From assembly GCA_005805505.1 (NCBI GenBank), contig SYMJ01000245.1, positions 1-55,790 of the forward strand: a stretch of DNA of 55,790 nucleotides, written 5' to 3'. Below, piece by piece: positions 1-7,942 of this stretch. Source of the stretch: Verrucomicrobiales bacterium. GTDB taxonomy: Bacteria > Verrucomicrobiota > Verrucomicrobiia > Limisphaerales > UBA9464. Numbering within the stretch: position 1 is the first letter of the stretch; each line of letters begins with the position of its first letter. The position numbers and the translations under genes were made by a program. The notes under the pieces were generated by a model. It saw only the letters and a program-made list of their open reading frames with translations. It had not been told where the DNA came from and did not search any database.

Positions 1-1707
1 GGATTGGGTTACCTGACCGTAGATCGGACCACCCGCACTTTGAGTGGCGGAGAGACAGCGCGGGTCAACCTGACGACATGCCTGGGGACGCGCTTGGTTA
101 ACACACTCTATGTTCTGGATGAACCGAGTGTTGGTTTGCACCCGCGCGACAGCCAACGGCTGATTCGTGTCCTCCAGACGCTCCGGGATGCCGGCAACAC
201 GGTGGTTGTGGTGGAGCACGAACCCGAGGTGATGCGTGCAGCCGACCAGATTGTGGATATCGGTCCCGGGCAGGGAGTCCAAGGGGGGCATGTGCTGTTT
301 CAAGGGTCGCCGCGGGCCTTGCAGTCGGTCGTGGGTTCGCTGACGGGCGATTACCTGTCCGGGCGGCGCAGCGTCGGGGAGTCTCGCCAGCGGCCGGTAC
401 CCTTGCCGTACATCGGCGTGGTGAAAGGCACTGCGAAAGGCCCCTCTCGCAGCACGGTGCCGGAATCTGCGCGCGCAAACCTCGGCGTCCTGAGGGAGGC
501 CCTGCCGACGATCCGATACCCAGCCACGATTCCTGCGCTGGTGATTCGCCATGCGACGGCCCATTGCCTCAAAGACCTCACTGTCACGTTGCCGTTGGGG
601 CGTCTGGTGGGAGTGAGTGGAGTGAGCGGCTCCGGCAAGACCACGTTGATCCGGGAGATCTTGTTGCCCCTGTTGCAGGCTCGGCTCAATGCCGATGAGT
701 CGACTACGAGCCTCGAAGAAGAAGTCGACAGCGAATCGATCGGAGAGGCCCAGTCGGCTTTGCAGTTAGCGGAGTTGGAGGGAGCTGAACACCTAGGAGC
801 GGTGGTGCTGGTAGATCAGTCCCTCTTGGGTCGCACTCCGAGGTCCAATCCGGCCGTGTACATTGGGGCTTTTGACGACATCCGCGATTTCTATGCGGCC
901 AGTCCGGAGGCGCTGGCCAATGAAATGCCGGCCGGTTGCTTCAGTTTTAACTCTAAGCGTGGCCAATGTGAGACCTGTCGAGGAGCCGGTTTTGAGAAGA
1001 TCGAAATGCAGTTCTTGAGCGATGTGCTCATCCGCTGCGCGGCTTGCGGCGGTTGCCGATATCAGGCTCGGGTGGCTGCTGTGAAGGTGGCCCCTCCCGA
1101 CGGTTTGGGTCTCTCGGCCCTGTCGATTTCCGACATTCTGGATGCGACGGTTGAGGAGGCGGTGCGCTTCTTGGTTGCCTTCCCGGATTCCAAGTATGCG
1201 CGTCGGGCCCTGATGAAGTTCTCTCTCCTGACCGAAGTGGGCTTGGGTTATCTTCGGCTCGGGCAACCGCTCAATACGCTGTCGGGCGGCGAGAGTCAGA
1301 GACTCAAGCTCGTCAGTCACCTGGCCGCGACTCCTGCGGCAGCGTCTACTGCACCCTCTGCGCCAGTGGCGCCGCCGGTTTCTCGGCGTCGAGCCGCATC
1401 GGAGCCAGCAGTGGGATCCGGAGCGATGGGCGGATTTAAGCCGACTCTCTTTCTGTTTGATGAACCGACCACAGGCCTGCATTTGGAAGATGTGAGGATC
1501 TTGCTGATGGTGTTTCAGCGCCTGGTCGATCAGGGGCATTCGGTGGTTCTCATCGAGCACCACATGGAGCTTTTGCGCTGTGTGGATTGGTTGATTGATC
1601 TGGGCCCAGAATCCGGAGATCAGGGCGGACAAATTATGGCGGCCGGTCCACCAGACCACGTGGCCTCGGTGCCCGAAAGTCGCACTGCGCCCTTCCTACG
1701 AGCCTAG
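1..1707 (+). CDS. uvrA: UvrA-type excinuclease ATPase, 3' part (5' end outside window)
   Basis: The reading frame is open from base 1, so the gene is cut by the window edge and only about 568 C-terminal residues are seen. It begins inside the first ABC module: signature LSGGE at about residue 13, Walker B VLDEPSVGLHPRD at about 37, then the His-switch VVVEHEPEV. The second module has Walker A SGVSGSGKTT near residue 207, the zinc-finger pairs CETC (about 322) and CAAC (about 345), a second signature LSGGESQR near 425 and Walker B LFLFDEPTTGLH near 482. UvrA proteins use these modules to find bulky DNA lesions with UvrB in nucleotide excision repair. Unusual is a 35-40 residue Ala/Pro/Ser-rich insert (bases about 1327-1440) between the second signature and Walker B, where most UvrAs have only a few residues. 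It could be standard UvrA or one of the enlarged UvrA-like paralogues; the missing N-terminus would decide. Confidence 0.9.
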   Translation, partial: GLGYLTVDRTTRTLSGGETARVNLTTCLGTRLVNTLYVLDEPSVGLHPRDSQRLIRVLQTLRDAGNTVVVVEHEPEVMRAADQIVDIGPGQGVQGGHVLFQGSPRALQSVVGSLTGDYLSGRRSVGESRQRPVPLPYIGVVKGTAKGPSRSTVPESARANLGVLREALPTIRYPATIPALVIRHATAHCLKDLTVTLPLGRLVGVSGVSGSGKTTLIREILLPLLQARLNADESTTSLEEEVDSESIGEAQSALQLAELEGAEHLGAVVLVDQSLLGRTPRSNPAVYIGAFDDIRDFYAASPEALANEMPAGCFSFNSKRGQCETCRGAGFEKIEMQFLSDVLIRCAACGGCRYQARVAAVKVAPPDGLGLSALSISDILDATVEEAVRFLVAFPDSKYARRALMKFSLLTEVGLGYLRLGQPLNTLSGGESQRLKLVSHLAATPAAASTAPSAPVAPPVSRRRAASEPAVGSGAMGGFKPTLFLFDEPTTGLHLEDVRILLMVFQRLVDQGHSVVLIEHHMELLRCVDWLIDLGPESGDQGGQIMAAGPPDHVASVPESRTAPFLRA

Positions 1708-1837
1708 GTGCCGACCGTTCTCAGGGGCCGCCTTCAAAACCCCTCCACTTTAAATCCCTCCACTTGACCCTGCCAGTGCAGAGAGTGAGCCTTGGCGGCG
1801 TTTCCCTGTGTTCACCCTGCTTTTCTGCATCCAGTCG

Positions 1838-4800
1838 ATGTTTCCTCGCCCGGCGGCCGCTGTTTTCGCCGTTGCTGTCGGGATCTGGAGCACCCTCGCG
1901 CTGAGGGCGGAGGCGACCACTCCTGCAACCAACGCAGCAAGCGAGATTCAGTCCCAGTTCCTGAAGCCCGGGCCTGGAGGCACCGCTGGCCTCACACGAC
2001 TCGATTCTCGGCAGACCGGGTTAAACTTCACCAATCGTCTCGAAGGCGACGCCTTTCTGACCAATGCGGTGGCCAACAATGGATCCGGGCTGGCCATCGG
2101 CGATGTCGATGGGGATGGGCGACCGGATATTTATTTGTGCGCGCTCCAGGGGCCCAATCGATTGTTTCGAAACCGAGGGGGTCTCCGTTTCGAGGAAGAG
2201 ACGATCGGGGCGGCCGCTTGCCCAGATCAATTGTCCACGGGAGCGGTGTTGGTGGATGTGGATGGGGACGGAGATTTGGACTTATTGGTCAATGGCATCG
2301 CTTCGGGGACCCGGCTTTTTCTGAATTCGGGAAAGGGGGTTTTTTCTGAGGTGACCGATTCGGGATTGTCGCGATCGGCCACGCCCATGTCGATGGCTTT
2401 GGCTGACATCGATGGGGATGGCGACCTCGACCTGTACTGCGCCCACTACAGCGACATGGTCGCCTTAGCGGACCCCACGGTGCAGGTGAGCATCACCCGC
2501 GAAGGGGGTGTTCCCCGCATTTCTCAGGTGAATGGGCAGCCGGCGACCCATCCGCGCTGGTTGGGTCGTTTTCGGGTGGGGCCTGAGGGCGAGGTTGTGG
2601 AGTTGCCCGAGTCCGATGGCTTGTACCGCAACGATGGCGGTGGCCACTTCACGCTGTTGACCCACGTCCCGGGGACCTTTCTGGATGATCAAGGAAAACC
2701 AATGGACCCGCCTCGGGACTGGGGATTGGGCGTTCAATTTCGGGATCTCAACGGCGACCGGTTTCCCGATCTGATCGTCTCCAATGACAATGGTTCGCCG
2801 GACCGCTTCTGGATCAATGCCGGTCGGGGTACCTTCCGAGCTATGGCTGCCGATGCTGTGAGGCATGGGAGCCGTTCGTCCATGGGACTCGATGTGGCTG
2901 ACGTCGACCGTGACGGACAAGATGACGTCCTCATCGTGGACATGCTGGCCCGAGATTCAGCGACCCGGATGCGGCATGCCGGCCGCGGCGGGCCCGGCTC
3001 TACCCCGCCTGAGCCTGTGGAGGTTCGCCCGGTCTTCAATCGAAACTCATTGTTCCTGGGTAGGGGCCTAGAGAGTTATGTCGAGACGGCCCTAATGGCC
3101 GGAATCGCGGCCACCGATTGGTCCTGGTGTCCTGCCTTCATCGACGTGGACCTGGATGGATACGAAGACCTGCTCATCACCAATGGGTTCGACCAGGATG
3201 TGCTCGACCAAGACGCCCCCGAGGCCTTTCACCGGCGCAAGTGGACCCCCGAGCAAGTGCGCCGCCACCGACAGTTCTATCCGCAGTGGCGGACCCCGAA
3301 CGCGGCGTTTCGAAACCTCGGGTCCGGACGGTTTGAACCCGCCGGCGAGGCCTGGGGATTCGCTGCGACCGAGGTGGCGCACGGGATGGCCTTGGCCGAT
3401 CTGGATGGCGACGGAGATTTGGACGTGGTGGTGAACGGCTTCAATGCTCCGGCTCAGTTGTATCGCAACAATGCCGTGGCACCGCGGGTGGCCGTTCGAC
3501 TCCAGGGGCGTGGGGCCAATCGGCAAGGTATTGGTTCACGGTTGCTGTGGACGAGCGGAGGGATGACCCAGTCGCAGGAGATCATCGCCGGTGGCCGTTA
3601 TCTCTCCGGGGAGCCTTCGGAACGGGTCTTTGCAGCCTTGGGTGCGAGTGGGTCAACACACTCTTTGGAGGTGCGATGGCGGAGCGGAGCGGTGAGTCGA
3701 TTCCAGGGCCTTGAAGCCAATCGCCAGTATCAGATTGTGGAACCGCCATTCACCGGTGACTCCGCCGAAAAGCCACCCACACGGCCGGCGCCACAATTCA
3801 TCGAGTGGGAGGGCTGGCCTCAGCCGATTCACACCGAGGCCCCGTTCGATGACTGGGCTCGGCAACCGGGATTGCCCCATCGCCCGAGTCGCGGCGGGCC
3901 AGTAGTCAGCGCGTACGATTTTAATGGGGATGGCTGGGAGGATTTGTTGGTTGGAGCCGGGCGGGGCGGACGCCTGAGTGTCTTCGTTAATCAGCAGGGC
4001 CGCTCGCTGGTACGATTGGACGGTGCGGGGGCCGCTTCGGGTGATCACACCTCGCTGGTCGGGTGGGACAATGGCCTGGGAAATCACCAATTTCTGGTGG
4101 GGATCTCCAACGAGGAATCCGCAGGCAAGGAGCCCAGCCAGATCCAGGTTTTTTCACCGACGGTCGCACCGAAGATGCTTCCGGTGGGTCTCTTCAGCAT
4201 GGGAGCCATTGCTCTGGCAGACATGGATCAGGACGGCGACCTCGATGGATTTGTCGCCGGCCGAGGAATTCCAGGCCGGTTTCCCGAAGCAGCGTCTTCT
4301 GTGTGCCTGAGGAACGATCACGGAACCCTGGTGGTGGCCGACGACTGGAGCGTGCCATTCCGCAATTTGGGGCGGGTGACTGGGGCGGTGTTCGTGGATA
4401 TCGACAACGATGGCGACAGCGATTTGGTGCTTTCCCTAGAGTGGGGATCTCTGCGGTGTTTTCTCAATCAGGGCGGTCGCTTTGAGGACGTCTCCGAGTC
4501 GTGGGGTCTCAAGAACCACACCGGTCTTTGGAACTGTCTGGCCGTGGGTGATCTCGATGGCGATGGCCGCACGGATCTGGTGGCGGGCAATGTGGGGCGG
4601 AACACCGAGTACGAGGTGGTTCAACCGGCCCGCATGGGCCTGGTTTTCGGGGAATGGTTGGGAGAGGGAACCTTGCAGGTAATGGAAGTGTGGGAGCGGC
4701 AGGGAGTCCGCCGTCCGTTCCGCGATCGCAATTGGTTGGCGACGGTGTTTCCGGACCTTCCACAGCGTTTTCCTACCCACCGGGTCTTTGGCGAGGCGAC

Positions 4801-5497
4801 GGAGTCGGCAATTTTGGAGGGCAGGGTGGGGGCCGCGCGTCGACTGGAGGTCAACGAGTTAGAGTCGGCCATTTTTCTGAATCGCGGAGGGCGCTTTGAG
4901 CGGCGATCCCTGCCGCGCGAGGCTCAAGAGTCTCCGGTCTTCGCCATCGGCGTGGCCGATTTTGACGGAGACGGGCGAGAGGATTTGCTGCTGGCCCAGA
5001 ATCGGACTGAGCGTGTCAGCCCTATTAGTCGCGACGACAATGGGCGTGGCCTTTGGCTGCGCGGCATCGGCGCGGGAGAATTTCGTGCGGTTCGGCCCGC
5101 GGAATCTGGAATTCACGCCGAGGGTGATCAGCGCGGTGTGACGGTACTGGATGTGGATCAGGACGGTCGGTTGGATGTGGCTATTTCGCAGAATCAGGGG
5201 CCCACCCGCCTGTACCGCAACACTCGAGCTACGCCGGGTCTGCGCGTTCGTCTTCAGGGATCCGTCGCCAACCCGTCGGGAATCGGAGCCCAGCTGCGCC
5301 TCCGATACGCCGACGGTACCGATGGAGCGGTGAAGACGGTCTTGGCGGGTTCGGGTTCGGGCGGGCAGGACGGATGGGTTCTGGTGCTCGCCGTGCCACA
5401 GCCTGCCACCGAGCTTCGCATCCGTTGGCCAGGTGGGCGGCAACAGACCGTTCCAGTGCGTCCGAATGACCGCGAGCTCTCGGTGAAGGGGCATTAA
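1838..5497 (+). CDS. Exported FG-GAP/VCBS repeat protein with two ASPIC/UnbV domains (CRTAC1-like)
   Basis: A protein of about 1219 residues built from calcium-binding FG-GAP/VCBS blades. I count about thirteen DxDGDGxxD-type loops, for example DVDGDGRPDIY, DIDGDGDLDLY, DFDGDGREDLL and DVDQDGRLDVA. Two ASPIC/UnbV modules occur, one mid-protein (around VAVRLQGRGANRQGIGSRL) and one at the C-terminus (around LRVRLQGSVANPSGIGAQL), so it looks like two CRTAC1-type units fused in tandem. The ATG at 1838 gives a good signal peptide (MFPRPAAAVFAVAVGIW, then ALRAEA); a GTG at 1808 would only add ten residues. Such proteins are secreted or surface-bound beta-propellers thought to bind ligands or mediate adhesion, and no catalytic role can be assigned. 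It stands alone: uvrA lies 130 bases upstream and rsfS 70 bases downstream. Confidence 0.88.
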   Translation: MFPRPAAAVFAVAVGIWSTLALRAEATTPATNAASEIQSQFLKPGPGGTAGLTRLDSRQTGLNFTNRLEGDAFLTNAVANNGSGLAIGDVDGDGRPDIYLCALQGPNRLFRNRGGLRFEEETIGAAACPDQLSTGAVLVDVDGDGDLDLLVNGIASGTRLFLNSGKGVFSEVTDSGLSRSATPMSMALADIDGDGDLDLYCAHYSDMVALADPTVQVSITREGGVPRISQVNGQPATHPRWLGRFRVGPEGEVVELPESDGLYRNDGGGHFTLLTHVPGTFLDDQGKPMDPPRDWGLGVQFRDLNGDRFPDLIVSNDNGSPDRFWINAGRGTFRAMAADAVRHGSRSSMGLDVADVDRDGQDDVLIVDMLARDSATRMRHAGRGGPGSTPPEPVEVRPVFNRNSLFLGRGLESYVETALMAGIAATDWSWCPAFIDVDLDGYEDLLITNGFDQDVLDQDAPEAFHRRKWTPEQVRRHRQFYPQWRTPNAAFRNLGSGRFEPAGEAWGFAATEVAHGMALADLDGDGDLDVVVNGFNAPAQLYRNNAVAPRVAVRLQGRGANRQGIGSRLLWTSGGMTQSQEIIAGGRYLSGEPSERVFAALGASGSTHSLEVRWRSGAVSRFQGLEANRQYQIVEPPFTGDSAEKPPTRPAPQFIEWEGWPQPIHTEAPFDDWARQPGLPHRPSRGGPVVSAYDFNGDGWEDLLVGAGRGGRLSVFVNQQGRSLVRLDGAGAASGDHTSLVGWDNGLGNHQFLVGISNEESAGKEPSQIQVFSPTVAPKMLPVGLFSMGAIALADMDQDGDLDGFVAGRGIPGRFPEAASSVCLRNDHGTLVVADDWSVPFRNLGRVTGAVFVDIDNDGDSDLVLSLEWGSLRCFLNQGGRFEDVSESWGLKNHTGLWNCLAVGDLDGDGRTDLVAGNVGRNTEYEVVQPARMGLVFGEWLGEGTLQVMEVWERQGVRRPFRDRNWLATVFPDLPQRFPTHRVFGEATESAILEGRVGAARRLEVNELESAIFLNRGGRFERRSLPREAQESPVFAIGVADFDGDGREDLLLAQNRTERVSPISRDDNGRGLWLRGIGAGEFRAVRPAESGIHAEGDQRGVTVLDVDQDGRLDVAISQNQGPTRLYRNTRATPGLRVRLQGSVANPSGIGAQLRLRYADGTDGAVKTVLAGSGSGGQDGWVLVLAVPQPATELRIRWPGGRQQTVPVRPNDRELSVKGH

Positions 5498-5526
5498 TCC
5501 CGAGTTAAAGAAGGGGGCCTTCTGCT

Positions 5527-5550
5527 CGATTTCGGAAATCGTCTTTCTTC
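5527..5550 (+). terminator. Possible weak intrinsic terminator
   Basis: A 6-bp stem (CGATTT 5527-5532 pairing with AAATCG 5536-5541) with a 3-base loop is followed by a pyrimidine run TCTTTCTTC. It lies between the CRTAC1-like gene and rsfS. A second short hairpin (AGAAGG/CCTTCT, 5509-5523) sits just before it. The U-tract is interrupted, so termination here is only a guess. Confidence 0.25.
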
Positions 5551-5567
5551 GGGGCTTGTTTCGGGTG

Positions 5568-5954
5568 ATGTTGGCCGAGATGGATTCGAAACAGCTGGCT
5601 CTCGCCTGCAGGGCGTTGGCCGACAACAAGAAGGCGGAAAATCTGATCGTGCTGGACGTCCGGGAGGTGTCCACCGTGACCGACTTCTTCGTGATCGCCA
5701 CCGGCAGCAGTGAGCCGCACCTACGCGCTATCGAGAATGAGATTCTCGATGGTCTTCGCAAGGAGCATGACCTGAAACCGGTGCACACCGAAGGCTCTGC
5801 GCAGTCCAATTGGATTGTTGCCGATTTCTTTGACGTCATCGTCCACATCATGAAGGCCGATGTGCGTGCGCATTATGACATCGAGGGCTTGTGGGCCGAT
5901 GCCGGTCAGGTCAAGCCTCCGGCCGTACGAAAGAAAGCGATCAAGAAGGAGTAA
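5568..5954 (+). CDS. rsfS: Ribosomal silencing factor RsfS (Iojap/DUF143 family)
   Basis: About 128 residues matching the whole RsfS fold, including the core LIVLDVREVSTVTDFFVIATG, the segment WIVADFFDVIVHIMKADVR and the family C-terminal signature YDIEGLWADA. RsfS binds ribosomal protein L14 on the 50S subunit, blocks subunit joining and lowers translation during starvation. The start is uncertain. ATG 5568 has the G-rich stretch CGGGTG just upstream; ATG 5580 (MDSKQLALACRAL) gives the best match to typical family N-termini; a TTG at 5556 is also in frame. The basic tail (KPPAVRKKAIKKE) is an ordinary extension. The usual nadD or obg neighbours are absent. Confidence 0.93.
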   Translation: MLAEMDSKQLALACRALADNKKAENLIVLDVREVSTVTDFFVIATGSSEPHLRAIENEILDGLRKEHDLKPVHTEGSAQSNWIVADFFDVIVHIMKADVRAHYDIEGLWADAGQVKPPAVRKKAIKKE

Positions 5955-5978
5955 CACCTTCCTTTTGGGTCCATTTCC

Positions 5979-7880
5979 GTGAATCCCTCCGACTCCTCTA
6001 TCCACGCCTGGAAGACGATGGCGGTTCGGTCGGGGATGTGCTTGTTGCTTGGGACTCTGGGTTGGGCCCTGGCAAGTCGGTGGCCGACGGTATCCACGGC
6101 CGCCTTCATGTTCGCGTTCCTTTTTGGAGGATGGGATCTGACTCGGGAAGTGTGGATCGACCTCCGTCGGCTGCGCTTCGACACGCACTTCCTGATGATT
6201 TTGGTGGTGCCTGGATCGGTGGCCGTGGGTGCGTTGGGGGATGCCGCCTTGTTGTTGTTCCTTTTCTCGGCGTCCTCAGCGATGGAGAGTTTTGCCGCGG
6301 GTCGGACCCGTCGTGAAATCGATGCACTTCTGAAGAGCGCCCCGAAAACTGCAAGACTCTTGGTCGGCGACTCCGAAAGTGTGGTTGCTGTAGAGACCCT
6401 CAAACCGGGAGATGTGATTCGGGTGACCGCCGGCGAACTGGCACCGGTAGACTTGTTGGTGCTGCGAGGTCAGAGCGCCTGCGACGAATCCTCTCTGACG
6501 GGGGAATCGGAGGCCGTGCCTAAGGCCCCGAGCGATTCGGTGATGGGAGGCACCCTCAATTTGTGGGGCGTTTTGGAGGGGCGCGTCTTGCGTCCGGTCG
6601 GTGACAGCGCACTTCACCGCATCTTGAATCTTATCAATGAAGCGCGGCACCTGAAGTCGCCCTCTCACCGCCTCACCGATCGCTTCGGGACGACGTATAC
6701 AGTCTTGGTCTTGTCGGCGTGTCTGATCACGTTTTTGTATCAATGGCACTGGGCCGGTCGCCCTCCTTTCTTTGATAAGGGAGATGAGTTCAGTGCGTTC
6801 TATCGGACCATGACGCTCCTGGTGGTGCTGTCGCCGTGCGCCCTCGTCTTGTCGGTGCCGTCGGCCATCCTTTCGGCCATCGCTTCGGGTGCCCGACGTG
6901 GCATTCTCTTTCGCGGTGGGGCCGCCATCGAAAATTTGGCAGGGATTCAGGTGGTGGCGTTTGACAAGACCGGAACCCTCACCGAAGGCCGGCTAATCCT
7001 AGAGCGTATCGAAGTTCTGGCGGGCACCGAAATTGAGGCGTCCGAGGCTGCTTCGGCGCTGGCCCGGGTTTCCAATCATCCGGTCTCGCGATCCATTGCC
7101 CGCTGGGCCGACAGTCGGGGGATTTTAGCGGAAATGGTTGAGGGTACCGAAACCGTGGCGGGCCAAGGACTTTCAGGCCAATGGCGCGGGCGGCAGATGT
7201 TTCTTGGCAACCGCGATTTCGTGTCCCATCTGTCAGGGCTTCCCCCCGTGCCTCTGCCTCCTCCGGTGGAGAAAGCCTCGGAAACGTGGATCGCCGGCCC
7301 GGGTCTCTTGGCGCGTCTGGTGCTCAAGGACGCCCTGAGGGCCAATTCCAAAGCCGTCGTGGCACAACTTCGCGCGGCCGGGCTTCGCACAGTGATGCTC
7401 ACCGGTGATCGGTTGGCGCCGGCTCAGGAAATGGGAGCAGTCGCGGGCGTGGACGAGGTGCGAGCGGCGCTCAAGCCCGAGGACAAGGTCGCGGCCATAC
7501 GGGAATTCCAGCGGCAAGGCCATGGAGTGGCGATGATCGGCGATGGAGTGAATGACGCGCCGTGTCTGGTGGCCGCCGATGTGGGTATTGCCATGGGAGC
7601 CCGGGGTTCCGACGCTGCCATCGAGCAGGCCGAGGTGGTTCTCATCAATGACCGGTTGGAGAACTTTCTGGTGGCCCGTGAATTGAGTGTCCAGTCTCGA
7701 CGTATCATCCGCCAAAATATCGCTCTTTCATTGGGGACTATCTTGGTGATGGCGGTGGTATCGCTGACCGTGTCCCGCTTGCCCTTGTCAGTCGGTGTGG
7801 CGGTGCATGAGGGAAGCACGGTGTTGGTCGTCCTCAATAGCCTGCGTCTGCTCCGGGTTCGTGCGGTGGTGCCGGGTTAA
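5979..7880 (+). CDS. P1B-type heavy-metal translocating ATPase (SPC/HEGS type)
   Basis: A 633-residue P-type ATPase with the actuator TGES loop (about residue 174), the TM metal-site motif SPC (285-287), the phosphorylation site DKTGT (Asp329), an HP dipeptide in the nucleotide domain (SNHPVSRSIA), the hinge GDGVND (about 521) and HEGST in the last membrane segments (about 610). SPC with HEGxT is the P1B-4 signature, a group reported to export Co, Fe, Zn or Cd; the substrate cannot be fixed from sequence. There is no N-terminal CxxC metal-binding domain or His-rich tail. The start is GTG 5979, 24 bases after rsfS; an ATG at 6018 is also possible. The following gene is convergent, so this ends the transcription unit. 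No metal-responsive regulator lies nearby. Confidence 0.92.
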   Translation: MNPSDSSIHAWKTMAVRSGMCLLLGTLGWALASRWPTVSTAAFMFAFLFGGWDLTREVWIDLRRLRFDTHFLMILVVPGSVAVGALGDAALLLFLFSASSAMESFAAGRTRREIDALLKSAPKTARLLVGDSESVVAVETLKPGDVIRVTAGELAPVDLLVLRGQSACDESSLTGESEAVPKAPSDSVMGGTLNLWGVLEGRVLRPVGDSALHRILNLINEARHLKSPSHRLTDRFGTTYTVLVLSACLITFLYQWHWAGRPPFFDKGDEFSAFYRTMTLLVVLSPCALVLSVPSAILSAIASGARRGILFRGGAAIENLAGIQVVAFDKTGTLTEGRLILERIEVLAGTEIEASEAASALARVSNHPVSRSIARWADSRGILAEMVEGTETVAGQGLSGQWRGRQMFLGNRDFVSHLSGLPPVPLPPPVEKASETWIAGPGLLARLVLKDALRANSKAVVAQLRAAGLRTVMLTGDRLAPAQEMGAVAGVDEVRAALKPEDKVAAIREFQRQGHGVAMIGDGVNDAPCLVAADVGIAMGARGSDAAIEQAEVVLINDRLENFLVARELSVQSRRIIRQNIALSLGTILVMAVVSLTVSRLPLSVGVAVHEGSTVLVVLNSLRLLRVRAVVPG

Positions 7881-7942
7881 TCGAACCTGAGCATCTCACT
7901 TGGGGCAGTGGGATGGGGGGATGTGGAAACGTGATTCCGAGG

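Noticed and set aside
793-1659. A 288-codon open frame on the minus strand
   Set aside because: Antisense to the clearly real uvrA-type gene; no recognisable motif.
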